Below are positions 22,011 to 33,144 of a stretch of DNA of 64,000 bases, piece by piece; position 1 is the stretch's first letter, and each line of letters begins with the position of its first letter. A model generated the notes under the pieces. The model was not told where the DNA came from and did not search any database. It saw only the letters and a program-made list of their open reading frames with translations. The translations under genes and the position numbers were made by a program. The DNA comes from Vicugna pacos (lineage: Eukaryota > Chordata > Mammalia > Artiodactyla > Camelidae): contig NC_133015.1 of assembly GCF_048564905.1 (NCBI RefSeq), positions 5,620,501 through 5,684,500 of the forward strand, written 5' to 3'.

Positions 22011-23324
22011 GCATTGATAAGGCAGCATAGAGAGAAAAAAAATCAGCAAAACATCTTTTATCTCCTGAATAAACAGGGCTTCACCAAGCATAGCTAAGTA
22101 AAAGAAATTTAAAAAGCTGTGACTATAATTACAGTGCAGACTTTCTGTAGACTTTTCCTATGGAATTATATAAAGTCTTTCCTGTCTTCTCAGGAAATAC
22201 AACATTTCAACTCAGTAGTGTGGTTATGGTTTTTGCTTTCACATCTATGACGATATATGACAGTCTGTTGAAAAGTATGTTATCATTACCCTGATCCTCT
22301 TAAAAATATATATGATGAAAAGGCAGTTTCATTTGGCTGTGAATAAGAAGAAAGCACACAGAGTGCTATGGAAGCATTGATGATTAAACTTAAATCTGTA
22401 TTAACTGCAGCATCTCCTACTTTCCTCACTAGAGGTTAGAAGTACTGCTAATGAGCACCTTCCACACTAGAAAGGTTAGAAGTACATCTTCCTATCAGGC
22501 ATTTAGTGCTTTACTCGAGGTGCCATGTTAACAAGTCCTAAAAGGAGATCCATTAGTAGTCGCAATGAGACTTTTTAGTCAAAGTAAGCAATTAATGGAA
22601 TTATGAATAATGGTTATTATTCAATTCAATCATAGAAAATGACATTGACTATAAAAAGAAGGTCTTGATATTGCTCTATGAAGTAGTTAGAATTTTGAAG
22701 AGCTAATCATATAATGGAAATAATATCCTGGGGTGACGATACTCAGTCTATGACATGCAAACTCAAGAGAGCTTATTCATGTGGAGCATGAAACTCTTTT
22801 ATGAATTTCTAATTTACAAATCTGGGTATTATACTAGCTTCTACAGGACACAGGATAGTCATGTGGCTCGTGGTGACTAATAATTACAACAGAGTTATGT
22901 TGGCTTCCAGCAAACAGAAATGGGATGATTTCTTTCCTACTCAAAAATAAAAGCGAACTTAAAAATCATTGAAATTGTATGTACGATATAGATGAAAGGA
23001 AACACTGTTAATGATCTATATAACGTTTTCCTTATTTATATAATCTTGAGAGTTCAGTATATCATGAAAGAGTAGAAAGCTAACTTCCTTCCCCAACCCT
23101 CACTCTTTCCATTCTACACGTGTACAAATCAAGAAGGAGTAGTTAAATCAGTGAATTTATTCTGCGTCATCCAGCAAAGTACAGTTACCAGCAGGTGTAG
23201 CCACCACGTTGTGAAAGGTGTAAACCCAGACTCTGTCCCTGATTTGCAGACCAGTCAGTAAGTTGACTCAGGCCTTACAAGAGGTCCTTACAGGTTCCAT
23301 CTCTCTTGTTCTGTCTCCACATAG
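22011..23324. other. Unique DNA, no gene seen
   Basis: No exon or clear repeat family. A short direct duplication (GGTTAGAAGTAC) occurs at about 22434 and 22474. Confidence 0.55.
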
Positions 23325-23475
23325 ATGTTCACGCGGTGATCACGGAGACAAGTTTCCAGCCACGCTGCACCACTTACCCGCCCTACCTCCCACCAGGTGG
23401 CAGTAGCGTCCCGAGATCTGGAGGGAGGTTTTAACGAGGAGAAGGAAGCGGCCGCGTCTTAGATCGTGAGCCTAA
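23325..23475 (+). promoter_or_regulatory. CpG-dense spot with strong CTCF-type motif
   Basis: Positions 23390-23403 read CCACCAGGTGGCAG, a near-ideal CTCF core in forward orientation. The surrounding 150 bases hold about a dozen CpGs, including CACGCGG, a NotI site GCGGCCGC at 23448-23455 and GTCCCGAG. The rest of this AT-rich window is strongly CpG-depleted. Persistent CpGs suggest protection from germline methylation, which fits an occupied CTCF site or a small regulatory element. Occupancy is inferred, not seen. Confidence 0.6.
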
Positions 23476-24465
23476 GTGGTGCCATGACCCAGTTTTTCCA
23501 GAGCTTGAATTAGAAAATTGAGCACTCCTGTAGCTCTTAAGGCACATTTGGAATCCTATCAGTTGTTCTCCATGTCTTTACCCTCATTGGAAATTGCAGT
23601 AAGAATGAGAAGAAGATTTCTGGGATTTTTTTTTATTTTGGACTTGGGGGGCCATAATACCATAGGAAAGTATCAAAACTGTCCTAACACTATACTGATT
23701 ACTTATAATGAGCACTAAAAAATGGGAGAAGATTGAAGATAAAACTGTAATTACATTACTGTGGATCTGATTGACTGTAGTTCAAAGTGTTCTTGGAAAG
23801 CTTAAGTCAGGGCTGGATATACATATGTATATATATATATATATTCAGATACATATGTAAGATATATCTAAGTATCTAGACATATATTCCCAGATATTTA
23901 TACATACGAAGAGAATCATGGCTATAGACAAGCTAATGTTTGCTTCAATAAGAGAGTTCATTCTGGGAATGATAGTTACATCTTGAAATCATGTAAGTGT
24001 ATACTCAGGAGTTTCATTTGCTTGGTTAGAGAATTGTACCAATATAGGCATGGTTACGAGTTGATTGTTACAATAGAGGGAAGTGTCTAAACAACACTGG
24101 AAGGGACAAGATCCTGTCAGTCCTGTCAAACGTCCCTTGGAGGGAATCTACAGCATTCCAAGTGTTCTCATCCCCAAACGGAACACCCGGTGATACTACT
24201 AACTAGTTTGCAAACTTTGGACCCTGGGGATTATTTTTGATAAAACCAGTCCTTTCACCACCTTGCTTGTTGACATGGAAAGCAGACTGGGGTCTAAATG
24301 GTCCATAACACCATGATTAATCCTACAACAACAAAATGAAAAGAATAATAAATTCAATATTATTTTTTATTTTTGCTGCAATTAATAGTCTCACTAACTG
24401 AAACCCTTTGTTTTGCCACAAAGAGCAACTTTTCTAGTAGAAAAGGCTGATGATATTCAATAAAT
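23476..24465. other. Unique DNA with a short (TA)n
   Basis: A (TA)n tract lies at about 23822-23845. No exon or repeat family recognised; the 66-codon forward frame at 23518-23718 lacks a domain. Confidence 0.55.
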
Positions 24466-24469
24466 ATGC

Positions 24470-24660
24470 GCTTATATGTGTCAGGTACAGTGTTTTCCCT
24501 TATTATACTTAAATATCACCAAGTTATATTAAACACTTTATAGAAAAGCAGATAGAAACCCAGAAGGGTTCATAATATTCCAAAAGCATATAGCTAGTGA
24601 CTGGTGAAGCAGCCTGTCTAGCCTCAAAATCTAATTATCTTTCCACTTTAAGATAGCAAG
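24470..24660 (-). mobile_element. MIR SINE (diverged)
   Basis: The top strand shows a reverse-MIR order: TGTGTCAGGTACAGTGTTTT, CCCTTATTATACTTAAATAT, AGAAACCCAGAAGGGTTCAT, AAAAGCATATAGCTAGTGAC and GGTGAAGCAGCCTGTCTAGC. Confidence 0.65.
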
Positions 24661-24664
24661 TAGT

Positions 24665-26470
24665 AACCAGCAACTGGTAACTCAGTGGTTTTCCCCATCC
24701 CTGCTACTTCTGAAGAGATGCCTTACACATCTGCTTCTATTTATACGAATGAAAAAGCCCAAAGTCACAGATAGAAGAGAAAACACACACCTAATTAATT
24801 TTAAGGTTGTAAACAAGTAAAACAAAAAAAACGGTAAATAGCTAAAGTTTTCAGAGTGAAGATAAGTGGAAATAAAACTAACTTATAGTTAAAACAATTC
24901 CCAAATATCATATGCCTTATATAAATAAATTAGTTACCTATTCCTAAAAGCTTCCATATGCTAGGTAAATATGTACAATTATGAAACTGCATGTTTTCAG
25001 ATCAAGGTATATTTATTTCTTTAAAATGTGTTTTCATGGATATTTTAAAAACATAAATTACAGGATAGTGAGGACTAAAAACAGAAATAACTTAAAACCA
25101 ACAGAGTATTGAACAAATCATCACAAATTCAAAATGACACTTTTAAAAATTGATGTCTCAAAATATTTTACATCTCTCTGACTCTGTTCCAGTTATCTTG
25201 GAAGGAAGGATAATCCATGTACCACTTTAGGCACATCTAAAGGCATGTAAAGTGTGTACCCTTTGCTAATTTGCAGGTCAGTTTTTTTTTTTTTAAATGG
25301 AAACTTGTTCCCCAAGGAAGAGCTAAAGTGAAGACTTTAGTCTTTATTGTGTATATTAAAGATGAATATATGTTGTATCTGTTGGAAACATATAATAATG
25401 GAACATCTCTGAGAGTTTATAATCTATTAAATGGCAAATACAACCATAAATCCAAATAAAATGATAACACAAGAAACTATTATGTATAATGCCTTGTTAA
25501 AGATATATTCATTCTTTTGTATAATGTGTACCTATTTGTATTATTGGTATTCACAGTTAATGAAAAACACAATCTCCTATGGTATCTGGTACACTTTGTA
25601 GAATTTGAGGCATTTGAATGGTTAGTTAAAGAGAAAGGTTTTCAACAGATTAAAAAAACATGAACAGCTTCATAGAATATTCAGTTTGACGGGTGAACTA
25701 CATACATATAAAGAAGCAATATGGAGATCTGCTGAAAGGACAAATTAAGGTCAGGCTGCAGAGATTCTGAATGCACAGCAAAGGGATGTGAATGTAATTT
25801 AGACGCAAGGAAGGTTTATTGAAGTTTGTTTGCTTTCGGAACAGGGATATAACACAGTATCTAAATATTTGCAAAAATATCTTGTAATCACATTTCTGCT
25901 TTAGCTTATACAATTGAATCATATAAATGAACTTCTTAAGAGAGGCTGCTTCTAAGGGCAGGAATTACTGTTCTGGATTTGGAATGGAAAGTTACTTTTC
26001 ATTATGTATCATTTATTTTTATTTTTTTTAAACCAGGGGTTTGTAGTATCTTCACATTGAATTGAAAAAGTAACATAGAAAAGAAGAGCAAAAATGCCTC
26101 ACTGTATCATGCAGTATATTTGAGTCTTGCATTCTCTCCAATTAACTTTTTGTTAATTGTCAAGTGGCAATGTTAGAGTACTAAAAAAGTTGGTTGCTTA
26201 TACTTCTAAGTTACATACTAATTCTATAATAGAATTATTGTGTGACTTCTAGAAATTGCTTTATTTATATGAAACTTTTGCTTTAAAACTAGAATAACAA
26301 AAATTTCTATTCCTCTATTTTTTTCATAATTTTACAAAAAAGCAAAATGATAAGGATCTAGGGAGTAAGAATAAAGGACTGGCTCTAATGCTCCAACGGA
26401 AACACGGAACTAGAAGGAAATCTGTAACTGTTACAGGACTACGTGCTTCCCAACTGAGAAACTGAGTCTA
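24665..26470. other. AT-rich unique DNA, no gene seen
   Basis: No repeat family or exon recognised over about 1.8 kb. Two short frames (25271-25459 forward, 25698-25922 reverse) have no recognisable domain. Confidence 0.5.
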
Positions 26471-26474
26471 TGGC

Positions 26475-27355
26475 AACCATGAGAGACCATCATCAGAAAT
26501 TTACAAAATATACCTGTCAGAATAGCCAAAATCCAGAACACTGACAACACCAAATGCTGGTGAAGCTATGGAGCAACATGAATTCTCATTCATTGCTGGT
26601 GGGAATACAAAATGGTACAGCCATTTGGAAGACAGTGTGGTGATTTCTTACAAAACTAAACAGAGTCTTACCATATCACCCAGCTGTCACACTCCTTGGT
26701 ATTTACCCAAAGGAACTGAAAATGTATGCCCATACAAAAGCCTTCACATGGATATTTATAGCAGATTCACTCGTAACTGCCAAACTTGGAAGAAAACAAA
26801 ATGTCTTTTCTTAGATAAATGGTAATAAGCTCTGGTACATCCAGATAATGGAATATTATTCAGCACTAAAATGCAATGAGCTATCAAGTTATAAAAAGAC
26901 AGGGAGGAACCCTAAACGCATGATATTAAATGAAAGAAGCCAATCTGAAAAGGCTACATCCAACTGTACGAAAATCTGGAAAAGGTAAAACTGTAGAGAC
27001 AATAAAAAGATCAGTGCTTGTAAGGGGCTGGGACAGTGGCCAAAAGGCTGAGCACAGAAGATTTTTAGGGCAGTGAAAATACTGTGATATCAAAATGAGA
27101 GGTGAATGTCATTATTCATTTCTCCAAACCCACAGACTGTATGATACAAAAGTGAACCAAACTATGGATGTGGGCAACTGTAATGCATAAATACAGGTTC
27201 ATCAATTGTCTCAAATGCACCACAGTGGAGAGAAGGTAGGGGAGAATGTTATGCGTCTTTGGGGGCAGGAGATGTATGAAAAATTTCTCTACCTTCCTCT
27301 CAATTCTTCTGTGAAGCTAAAATCTCTCTAAAAAATTGTTGTTAAAAAAATTTGT
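26475..27355 (+). mobile_element. LINE-1 3' end (L1M type)
   Basis: The end of ORF2 and the 3' UTR are recognisable. The block runs GAATAGCCAAAATCCAGAAC, ACTGACAACACCAAATGCTG, TCATTCATTGCTGGTGGGAA, GGTATTTACCCAAAGGAACT, ATGTTTATAGCAGA-like and GATAATGGAATATTATTCAG. It then continues into a 3' UTR with GGGGGCAGGAGATGTATGAA, CTACCTTCCTCTCAATTCTT and CTGTGAAGCTAAAATCTCTC, ending in an A-rich tail near 27350. The 3' UTR form points to an L1MA/L1MB-age element. It is truncated at the 5' side. Confidence 0.85.
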
Positions 27356-27359
27356 AAGA

Positions 27360-27720
27360 CTAATTCCAATCCCAGGGTAACTACTTATTTTGTAAGACAT
27401 CCAAATTCATTTTTAAAAAATTTCCCTCAATAGTAGGCAGTTTTGTCCCGGAGTTTTCATCTTTGGTTCTCGTTAAAGCATTAAGAAATGCTGAGAATTT
27501 AATTACAGGATATACAGTAAATATATTCACAGTGTTTAATTTTTTTAAATTGTCAATTAATGCTCTATTAAGGGCAATTTCAGGAAAATTCAGTCAGTGA
27601 GTTCTTTTCAACCTATGAAGAATAAATAACTAAAATTAACACCCACAAATGTCTTACCTTGATGTATGTATTTATCTAGTGTAACAAATATTTTAGATGA
27701 AAAAAGAAAGAAATGCTAAG
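27360..27720. other. AT-rich DNA, no gene seen
   Basis: No repeat family or exon recognised. Confidence 0.5.
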
Positions 27721-28420
27721 AAAACATTAGGGCCACTTTCTAGAGCCCTGCCCGCAACCCCCCCCCCCATCCCCATGTTGAATCTAACAAACTCTCCTGG
27801 GAGACTCAGTACAACACTAACAGATGGGTGGGCTCTGTCTGTGTGTGGAGGATTTGCGCTCTGTCATGTAGAGGGAGAGTGAATTTCTTGTCCTCTGGAC
27901 CACATTGGAACACTGAGGACTGTGGCAGCAAGGGGGCCAGGTGAAGATTCAACTCTCCCTGGTTTACAGGACAGGGCTGCAGCATTACAGATGCCACTGC
28001 CATGATAGTCTATGTGCACGGTGGCCCCGCACCCTGCCTGGCCATACCCGGCCACCCACTCTGTGAAATGGGCACCTACTGAGTCTCTGGCTTAGTAAGA
28101 ACTGCTTTGAAAGCTGCCCAAGGAGGCTGACTTTCTGTTCCTATCCCTGAGCCTCAGATTTGTCTAAGTCTTGAGACCATAAAGACCTGGGAGCTTAGAG
28201 GCTGCTGAATGGAGAGCAGAGAGCTTAAGAGCTGGGCCATTACCAGCCAGCGGAAGACACTGCCGCCCTTCCCTCCATCTGTTGGTTTGTCCCCTCTTGA
28301 GACTTCCCACTAGCTTGACCTGCTCCAAGCATCACCAAAGACATGGGGAGATAACAGTGAGGAGCAAACCGCCTCAGACCTCAGAACTAGGGAAAGGGGT
28401 GGGGGGAAGACAACTTTACT
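27720..28420. other. GC-richer unclassified block with a C homopolymer
   Basis: This block is visibly richer in G and C than its neighbours and opens with a 12-base C run at about 27759-27770. It may be a decayed LTR or simply unique sequence. I recognise no family with confidence and no coding domain; short frames overlap on both strands. Confidence 0.4.
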
Positions 28421-28477
28421 AGGTGGCTCCTAGTAAAGTAATGTTGCTAGAGGAGAAAGATAACTTTCTCACACAGG

Positions 28478-28541
28478 GAAAAAGAAGGAATGGAGGAAGG
28501 GAGGAAGGGAGGGAGAAAAAGAGGAAAGAAGGGAGGAAGGA
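28478..28541. repeat. (GGAA)n/(GGGA)n purine tract
   Basis: Imperfect GGAAGGGAGGAAGGGAGGGA-type units on the top strand, with a second shorter purine tract at 28671-28715 on the far side of a reverse LINE-1 piece. Repeated GGAA cores are ETS-type sequences, but no function is implied. Confidence 0.85.
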
Positions 28542-28544
28542 CAA

Positions 28545-28670
28545 ATCTGTCTATAATTTTGCCTTTCCAGAATGTCATGTAGTTGGAGTCATACAGTACA
28601 TAGCCTTCCTTCTCAGACTGCCTTCTTTCACTTAGTAACATGCATTTAAGTTTCCTCCCTGTCTTTTCAT
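28545..28670 (-). mobile_element. LINE-1 3' fragment (reverse)
   Basis: The top strand reads TTTGCCTTTCCAGAATGTCA, TGTAGTTGGAGTCATACAGT, CTGCCTTCTTTCACTTAGTA and ACATGCATTTAAGTTTCCTC. This matches the reverse L1M block GGAATCATACAATATGTGG / GGCTTCTTTCACTTAGCATA. It is short and bounded by purine tracts on both sides. Confidence 0.7.
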
Positions 28671-28715
28671 GGAAGAAAGGAAGGAAGAAAGTAAAGAAAA
28701 GAGAAAGAAGAAAAA

Positions 28716-29300
28716 AGAGCTCCCTAATGAGAAATCCAGCATAAATACAGACTTAAGAAACTAAAAAACAAAATGTTATTCACTCCTACAAAGCAAAATA
28801 TATCTCAAAACAAAGAGAAAATGGAAAGATTAAAAATAATCAGGGAACTATAATAAGGAGGAGGTTATGACAAATCAGGGAGACAGAACACGCAAAATAC
28901 AAGTCATACTAGAAGGAAAAACATGAACTACTGGAGAAGGGGTCGAAATTTGAAAGATAATAATATGAGATTTCTCTCATTTAAAGAAAGATTTAATTTT
29001 GTATCACAGAAAGTCTAGCTCCAAACAGGACTTTTTTTTTTAAGTACACACAGGCATATCCAGGTGAAGTTTCAGAGAAAATTTTATGATCTCTAGACAA
29101 AAAAAAAAAAGTAACTTAAAGAGAAAGAGTCAAAGAGTATAAGATCTCACTTTGTCATAGGAAAGTAGAAATATGGCAGAGAAAATACTTGTAGTATTTG
29201 TAGGGTTCTAACTTACAGATGAGGTTAGAGAGTATAAGGAAAAGGGGAAAAAGAAAAGAAGGCCATATTTTTAAGGTTATTTTAAAAAATTACCCCTGAT
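28716..29300. other. A-rich DNA, no gene seen
   Basis: Purine-rich with several A runs; no repeat family or exon recognised. Confidence 0.5.
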
Positions 29301-29304
29301 GAAA

Positions 29305-29420
29305 ATACCACGTATCATATAATTCCATTTACATCAACTGTATATGTAGGAGTATTCATAGAGAAAGCAGTATGAAAGACAGTCGGCAAAAAGACTTTCT
29401 GTAATGGGATTTCAGGTTTT
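29305..29420 (+). mobile_element. Short LINE-1 remnant
   Basis: CGTATCATATAATTCCATTT and a GTATATGTAGGAGTATTCATAG stretch resemble the forward L1M block GTATGATTCCATTTATATG. Weak and short. Confidence 0.4.
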
Positions 29421-31150
29421 TTTGTTTCCTTACCTATGCGCCTCTTCATTTTTAAAAATTATTATCATGCATTACTTATACCATCAGAGGAAACAATAAA
29501 TCTACTCTTATTTTGGGAGAAAAAAATTCTTCCAAGTTTTGCTTCCTCATAACTCCTCCCAGAGGTCTTCAGATCTGTTTACAAAATACTGCAACATAAG
29601 TGGAATCCTTTCTCTCTATGACGGCCCCCTAAAAATATGAATAAATATTTGCAATCTACATGAATGGAAATTTAAATCATTTTGAATGACTCCCTCCAGG
29701 ACTCGTCTCCCTACGCTCTAGAAATGCTTGCTTTTCTCACAGAAATCTTCTACCACCAATTGCCATTCTTAAAAATGGAAATTTTCCCTCTCTAACTTAC
29801 CCTCAGCCTAAATTGCACTCAAATCTTTTTCTTCCTGAAAAGTATTCTTGGAAACATCCATTTCCTTCACACAATAAATATGCATTCTCTCCTCAAATCC
29901 TCTCCTAGCCCCTGCTTTCCTCTTCTCCTTCCTCCCACAGTCAAATGTCTCTACAGATTTGTCAACTCTCATTGACTCGTGTTCTTATTTGACAGTGCCA
30001 GCCTTCAGTGTCTAGAGGAAGCACGAAACACCAACAACCAAAAGCTGCTTAGCTCCAGGAATTTTTCCAGGCAATGCTGTGAGGCAGACGTTAAACATTA
30101 TTATAGAAACAAGAAGTTATATATAGTCCATTTATTTCCAAGGTGGGCCCAGTATTACCCTGGAAATGATCTTCTTTATAGGAGTCAACCAAGTGGCCAC
30201 TCAGCTATGCAAATGTATGACAAGTAATCACCCTTTGGAGAACAGGTAGCAGGGGATAACTTGACCTTCAGTGGCCCGACTGAAACTGGCCCAGCCAATG
30301 TCCCTTGAGAATATGAAACGAATGTAAAGGAGGAAATAGATCAATTTAAAGAGCCCAAGGTTTCTCCTGGGAAAAAAAGGAGCAAGGCTTAGAGGTTCAC
30401 CCCAGGGCCAAACAAGACTGAAATTTTATATTCAGGAGCCATTTATAGCAATGAAGCAAGGTAACAAGAAGAGCCAGGGCATTTGAAAAATGGGAATCTC
30501 TTGGGAACTGGGTTCCCAACTATCCATCTGTGTGTTTTTTAAGACTAAGAAACCTTCAAATCTGTACAAATTTTGGAGGTTGGTGAGGTCTCAAACAGTT
30601 AATATTAAGCTCTTTGCTAAACTTTATAGATGATAACTCATACAATTAATTGGACAACAACAATATTCAACCATATTTGTACCATGAACTTTGTGAAGCA
30701 GGTCATACAATTTGTGCTGAAGGGGAAAAAATTTGTTACAATCATTTCCAAATATGAAGTAATTGTACCATGAAAATAACTCTCTCTGTAAAGTGAAGTT
30801 ATAAATTATCTCTTGATAAATGATTTGCTGTTACTGTACCTTGCACGGATGCTAACACTTCAATCATCCTTTCTCTACAAATGCTATTTTGGTTTCAGTA
30901 TCAATGCAAATGCAGAGTTAATGTTTCATAATCTCACTCGATGGAAATAAACATCTTTCCTCTGTTGACTTCACAGTCCTGTTAAGAACATTGTTGCCTC
31001 AATAACATTTTTCTCTGATAGTAAATCCTTACTGCTACATCTTTGCCAAACTAGATCAATTTTATTTGCTTTTCTGTTTCTCATTAACAGAGCTTGATAA
31101 ATAAATTCATTATAAAGTAAACTTTAACACCCAATTTGTACACAGATGTA
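29421..31150. other. Unique DNA, no gene seen
   Basis: The stretch 29540-29960 is pyrimidine-rich and may include a decayed LINE. The 82-codon frame at 29979-30227 shows no recognisable domain. Nothing else is recognised. Confidence 0.5.
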
Positions 31151-31151
31151 A

Positions 31152-31384
31152 TAGAGAAGGTGTTTGCAAACTTCTTCTGTACAGGAATAGGTAGTATAAA
31201 TTTTAGGCTTTGCAGGCCATTTGATATCTATTTCAATTACTCATTTCTGCCACTGCAGCTTAAAGCAGCCATAGACAATATGAAAATAAATGAGCATGGC
31301 TATGTTCCAATAAAACTTTATTTACAAAATCTGGTGGCAGACAATATTTGACCTGTGGGCCATAGTTTATTGACTCCTGCCTTA
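31152..31384 (+). mobile_element. MER20 hAT-type DNA transposon
   Basis: Nearly full length (about 230 bp against a consensus of about 219). The order is GTGTTTGCAAACTTCTTCTG, TTTTAGGCTTTGCAGGCCAT, a CTACTCA-like stretch, AAAGCAGCCATAGACAATAT, GGCTATGTTCCAATAAAACT, TTATTTACAAAATCTGGTGG, GACCTGTGGGCCATAGTTTA and TTGACTCCTGCC. This is a non-autonomous element of the Charlie group without a transposase gene. MER20 copies have been linked to endometrial gene regulation in placental mammals; whether this copy acts is unknown. Confidence 0.85.
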
Positions 31385-31389
31385 TACTA

Positions 31390-31900
31390 AAAATATTGGG
31401 TAATAATTTCACACTTTAAAGGTCTTTTTCTATTAGCCAACCACCTGCTTCAGGGTCTATTTATTTTATATCAAATATTCAGCCAAAGTAGAAGTGCAGT
31501 GAAGCAGAACTTGACTTCCACAAATGGATTCAGAGACTTCTCTTCAAGTATATTTATCTCAGTTTTCTTATTAGTATTCCATAATCCAGTAGCTTACCAA
31601 GGGTGGGGTGGTGGCAGCAGTACACCAGGGTGCAGGAGAGTCTAAACAGTGTCAGTGAAAATTACCTTTCCTGAAAAAAAATTCTTGGTTGGTCTAAATT
31701 CTAAACAATTGCTTTGGTTATTTTTGATTTTAATGCTTTATTTGTAAGTTTCAAATTGTCCTGTGCTTATTATTTATACTTAAAAAGAAAAAAGGCATAT
31801 TCTACATGGGCATTAATTCAGACAACTGTGTTATACAGTTACTAAGACACCTATAAGTATTTCTAGAGCAAATTTGTGAAGGTTTGGATCATTCAAAATA
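31390..31900. other. Unique DNA, no gene seen
   Basis: No repeat family or exon recognised. Confidence 0.5.
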
Positions 31901-31901
31901 A

Positions 31902-31959
31902 CCCAGGGCGTCATATATGCACAGCACATGCTCTGCCACTAAGCTATACCTTCCCCCTG
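31902..31959 (-). mobile_element. Camelid tRNA-derived SINE (head fragment)
   Basis: On the reverse strand it reads GGGGGAAGGTATAGCTTAGT, GGCAGAGCATGTGCTGTGCA and ends ACGCCCTGGGT. This is the A-box half of the camelid SINE up to just before the B box. The rest is missing, so the copy is truncated. Confidence 0.75.
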
Positions 31960-31999
31960 CTTTCCTTTGAAAGTGTTCTGTTCATTACTTGATGTTTGA

Positions 32000-32375
32000 G
32001 AGGAACTTCCCTACACTACGGTTCTACCAGACTAGCCATCATTTGACATTTCACACCTTCCTGCCTTGGCTTATGTTGTTTCCCAGCCTGGTCTCCTGCC
32101 ACTTGATGAGCTCTTTCTCCTCCGAACACCACATCCAGAATTATTAACTCCCTCTCTGGTTATCCTATAGCATTTTAAATCTATCTGCATTATGCTGCAG
32201 TGGCAACTTACTAGATTTTATCCTATTGAATTGTTTATATTTTACCTTCTAGATCTCTAAGAAAATTGAAATCTCATCTGTTCTTGTTGTAGCTTTCGTA
32301 ACATCTAGCCTTATTCCTGGCAGTGCAGGCAGTCAATACATATTTATTAAATGAATGGGTTTATTGAATGACCCT
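32000..32375 (+). mobile_element. L2 LINE 3' end
   Basis: It follows the L2 3' order. CCTTGGCTTATGTTGTTTCC is followed by CAGCCTGGTCTCCTGCC (compare TTTGCACATGCTGTTCCCTC, TGCCTGGAATG). Next come ATTATTAACTCCCTCTCTGG and CTTCTAGATCTCTAAGAAAA (compare AGACTGTAAGCTCCTTGAG). It ends in CTTATTCCTGGCAGTGCAGG and TTATTAAATGAATGGG. Confidence 0.7.
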
Positions 32376-32559
32376 TTTTTCTTGATTTCTAAAGTGCTAT
32401 TTCAAAAAAAAAGTGTCAACTTGATAAAAGTTTTACCAGAAAGAGAAGCTGCATTAAACATATGCCGATTTAAAAATGCAACTTAATTTCAGAAATATTA
32501 AAATGGAGAATTGTTTTACATCTCTGAATTACTTATTATACATATGACTTCTGTGAACA

Positions 32560-33042
32560 TTAATGAAAATATCTTTTTGATAAAATTCCAGATGGGACTA
32601 GAAGGGAGCTTCCAAAATATGATAAAGGGCACCTATGAAAAACTTACAGTTAATATCATGCATAATCATAAAACATCAACCCTTGTTCCCCTAAGAGAAG
32701 GAATCAGGAAGAGATGTCTCCTAATGTCACTTTATTTCAACACAGGAATTTTTAGCAAGTGCAATCAATACTCTAAGAAAAAGAAGTAAGAGGCACACAG
32801 ATTGGAAAGAAATAAGCATGATTGGAAAGAAGTGTAACGGTCATTATTCATAAACAACATAATTGTTTATGAAAAATATCTTTATGAATGTTACAAAAAA
32901 CTCTAGAAGATCAACTCTTCAATTCTGTAACATTGTAGGATGCAAGGTCAACATACAAAAAGCATCTGTATTTCTATATAATCTAGTGAACAATTGGAAA
33001 ATGAGATTTAAAGCAATGCAATTTACAATAACCATAAATCTT
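32560..33042 (+). mobile_element. LINE-1 ORF2 fragment (old L1M type)
   Basis: The RT region is recognisable by CATGCATAATCATAAAACAT (decayed), CTAATGTCACTTTATTTCAA, GCACACAGATTGGAAAGAAA, GGATGCAAGGTCAACATACA, AAAAGCATCTGTATTTCTAT and GTGAACAATTGGAAAATGAG. The last parts encode a VNIQKASVFLYN-like stretch, the L1 RT thumb. GATTGGAAAGAA is tandemly doubled at about 32799 and 32821. Fragments of frame at 32511-33051 are decayed L1 coding sequence. Confidence 0.75.
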
Positions 33043-33044
33043 TT

Positions 33045-33140
33045 TTTTTAATACAACATTACTGAGATATAATAGACAAAAAACTGTACACAGTTAATAT
33101 ATATAACTGAATGAGTTTGGAGATAAGAATAATAAATATA
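33045..33140 (-). mobile_element. Short reverse LINE-1 3' remnant
   Basis: TACTGAGATATAATAGACAA, ACTGTACACAGTTAATATAT and ACTGAATGAGTTTGGAGATA match the reverse L1M block (TTATTGAGATATAATTGACATA, TGATGAGTTTTGACATA). It abuts the forward L1 fragment in the opposite orientation, as seen after 5' inversion or a second insertion. Confidence 0.5.
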
Positions 33141-33144
33141 GTGG

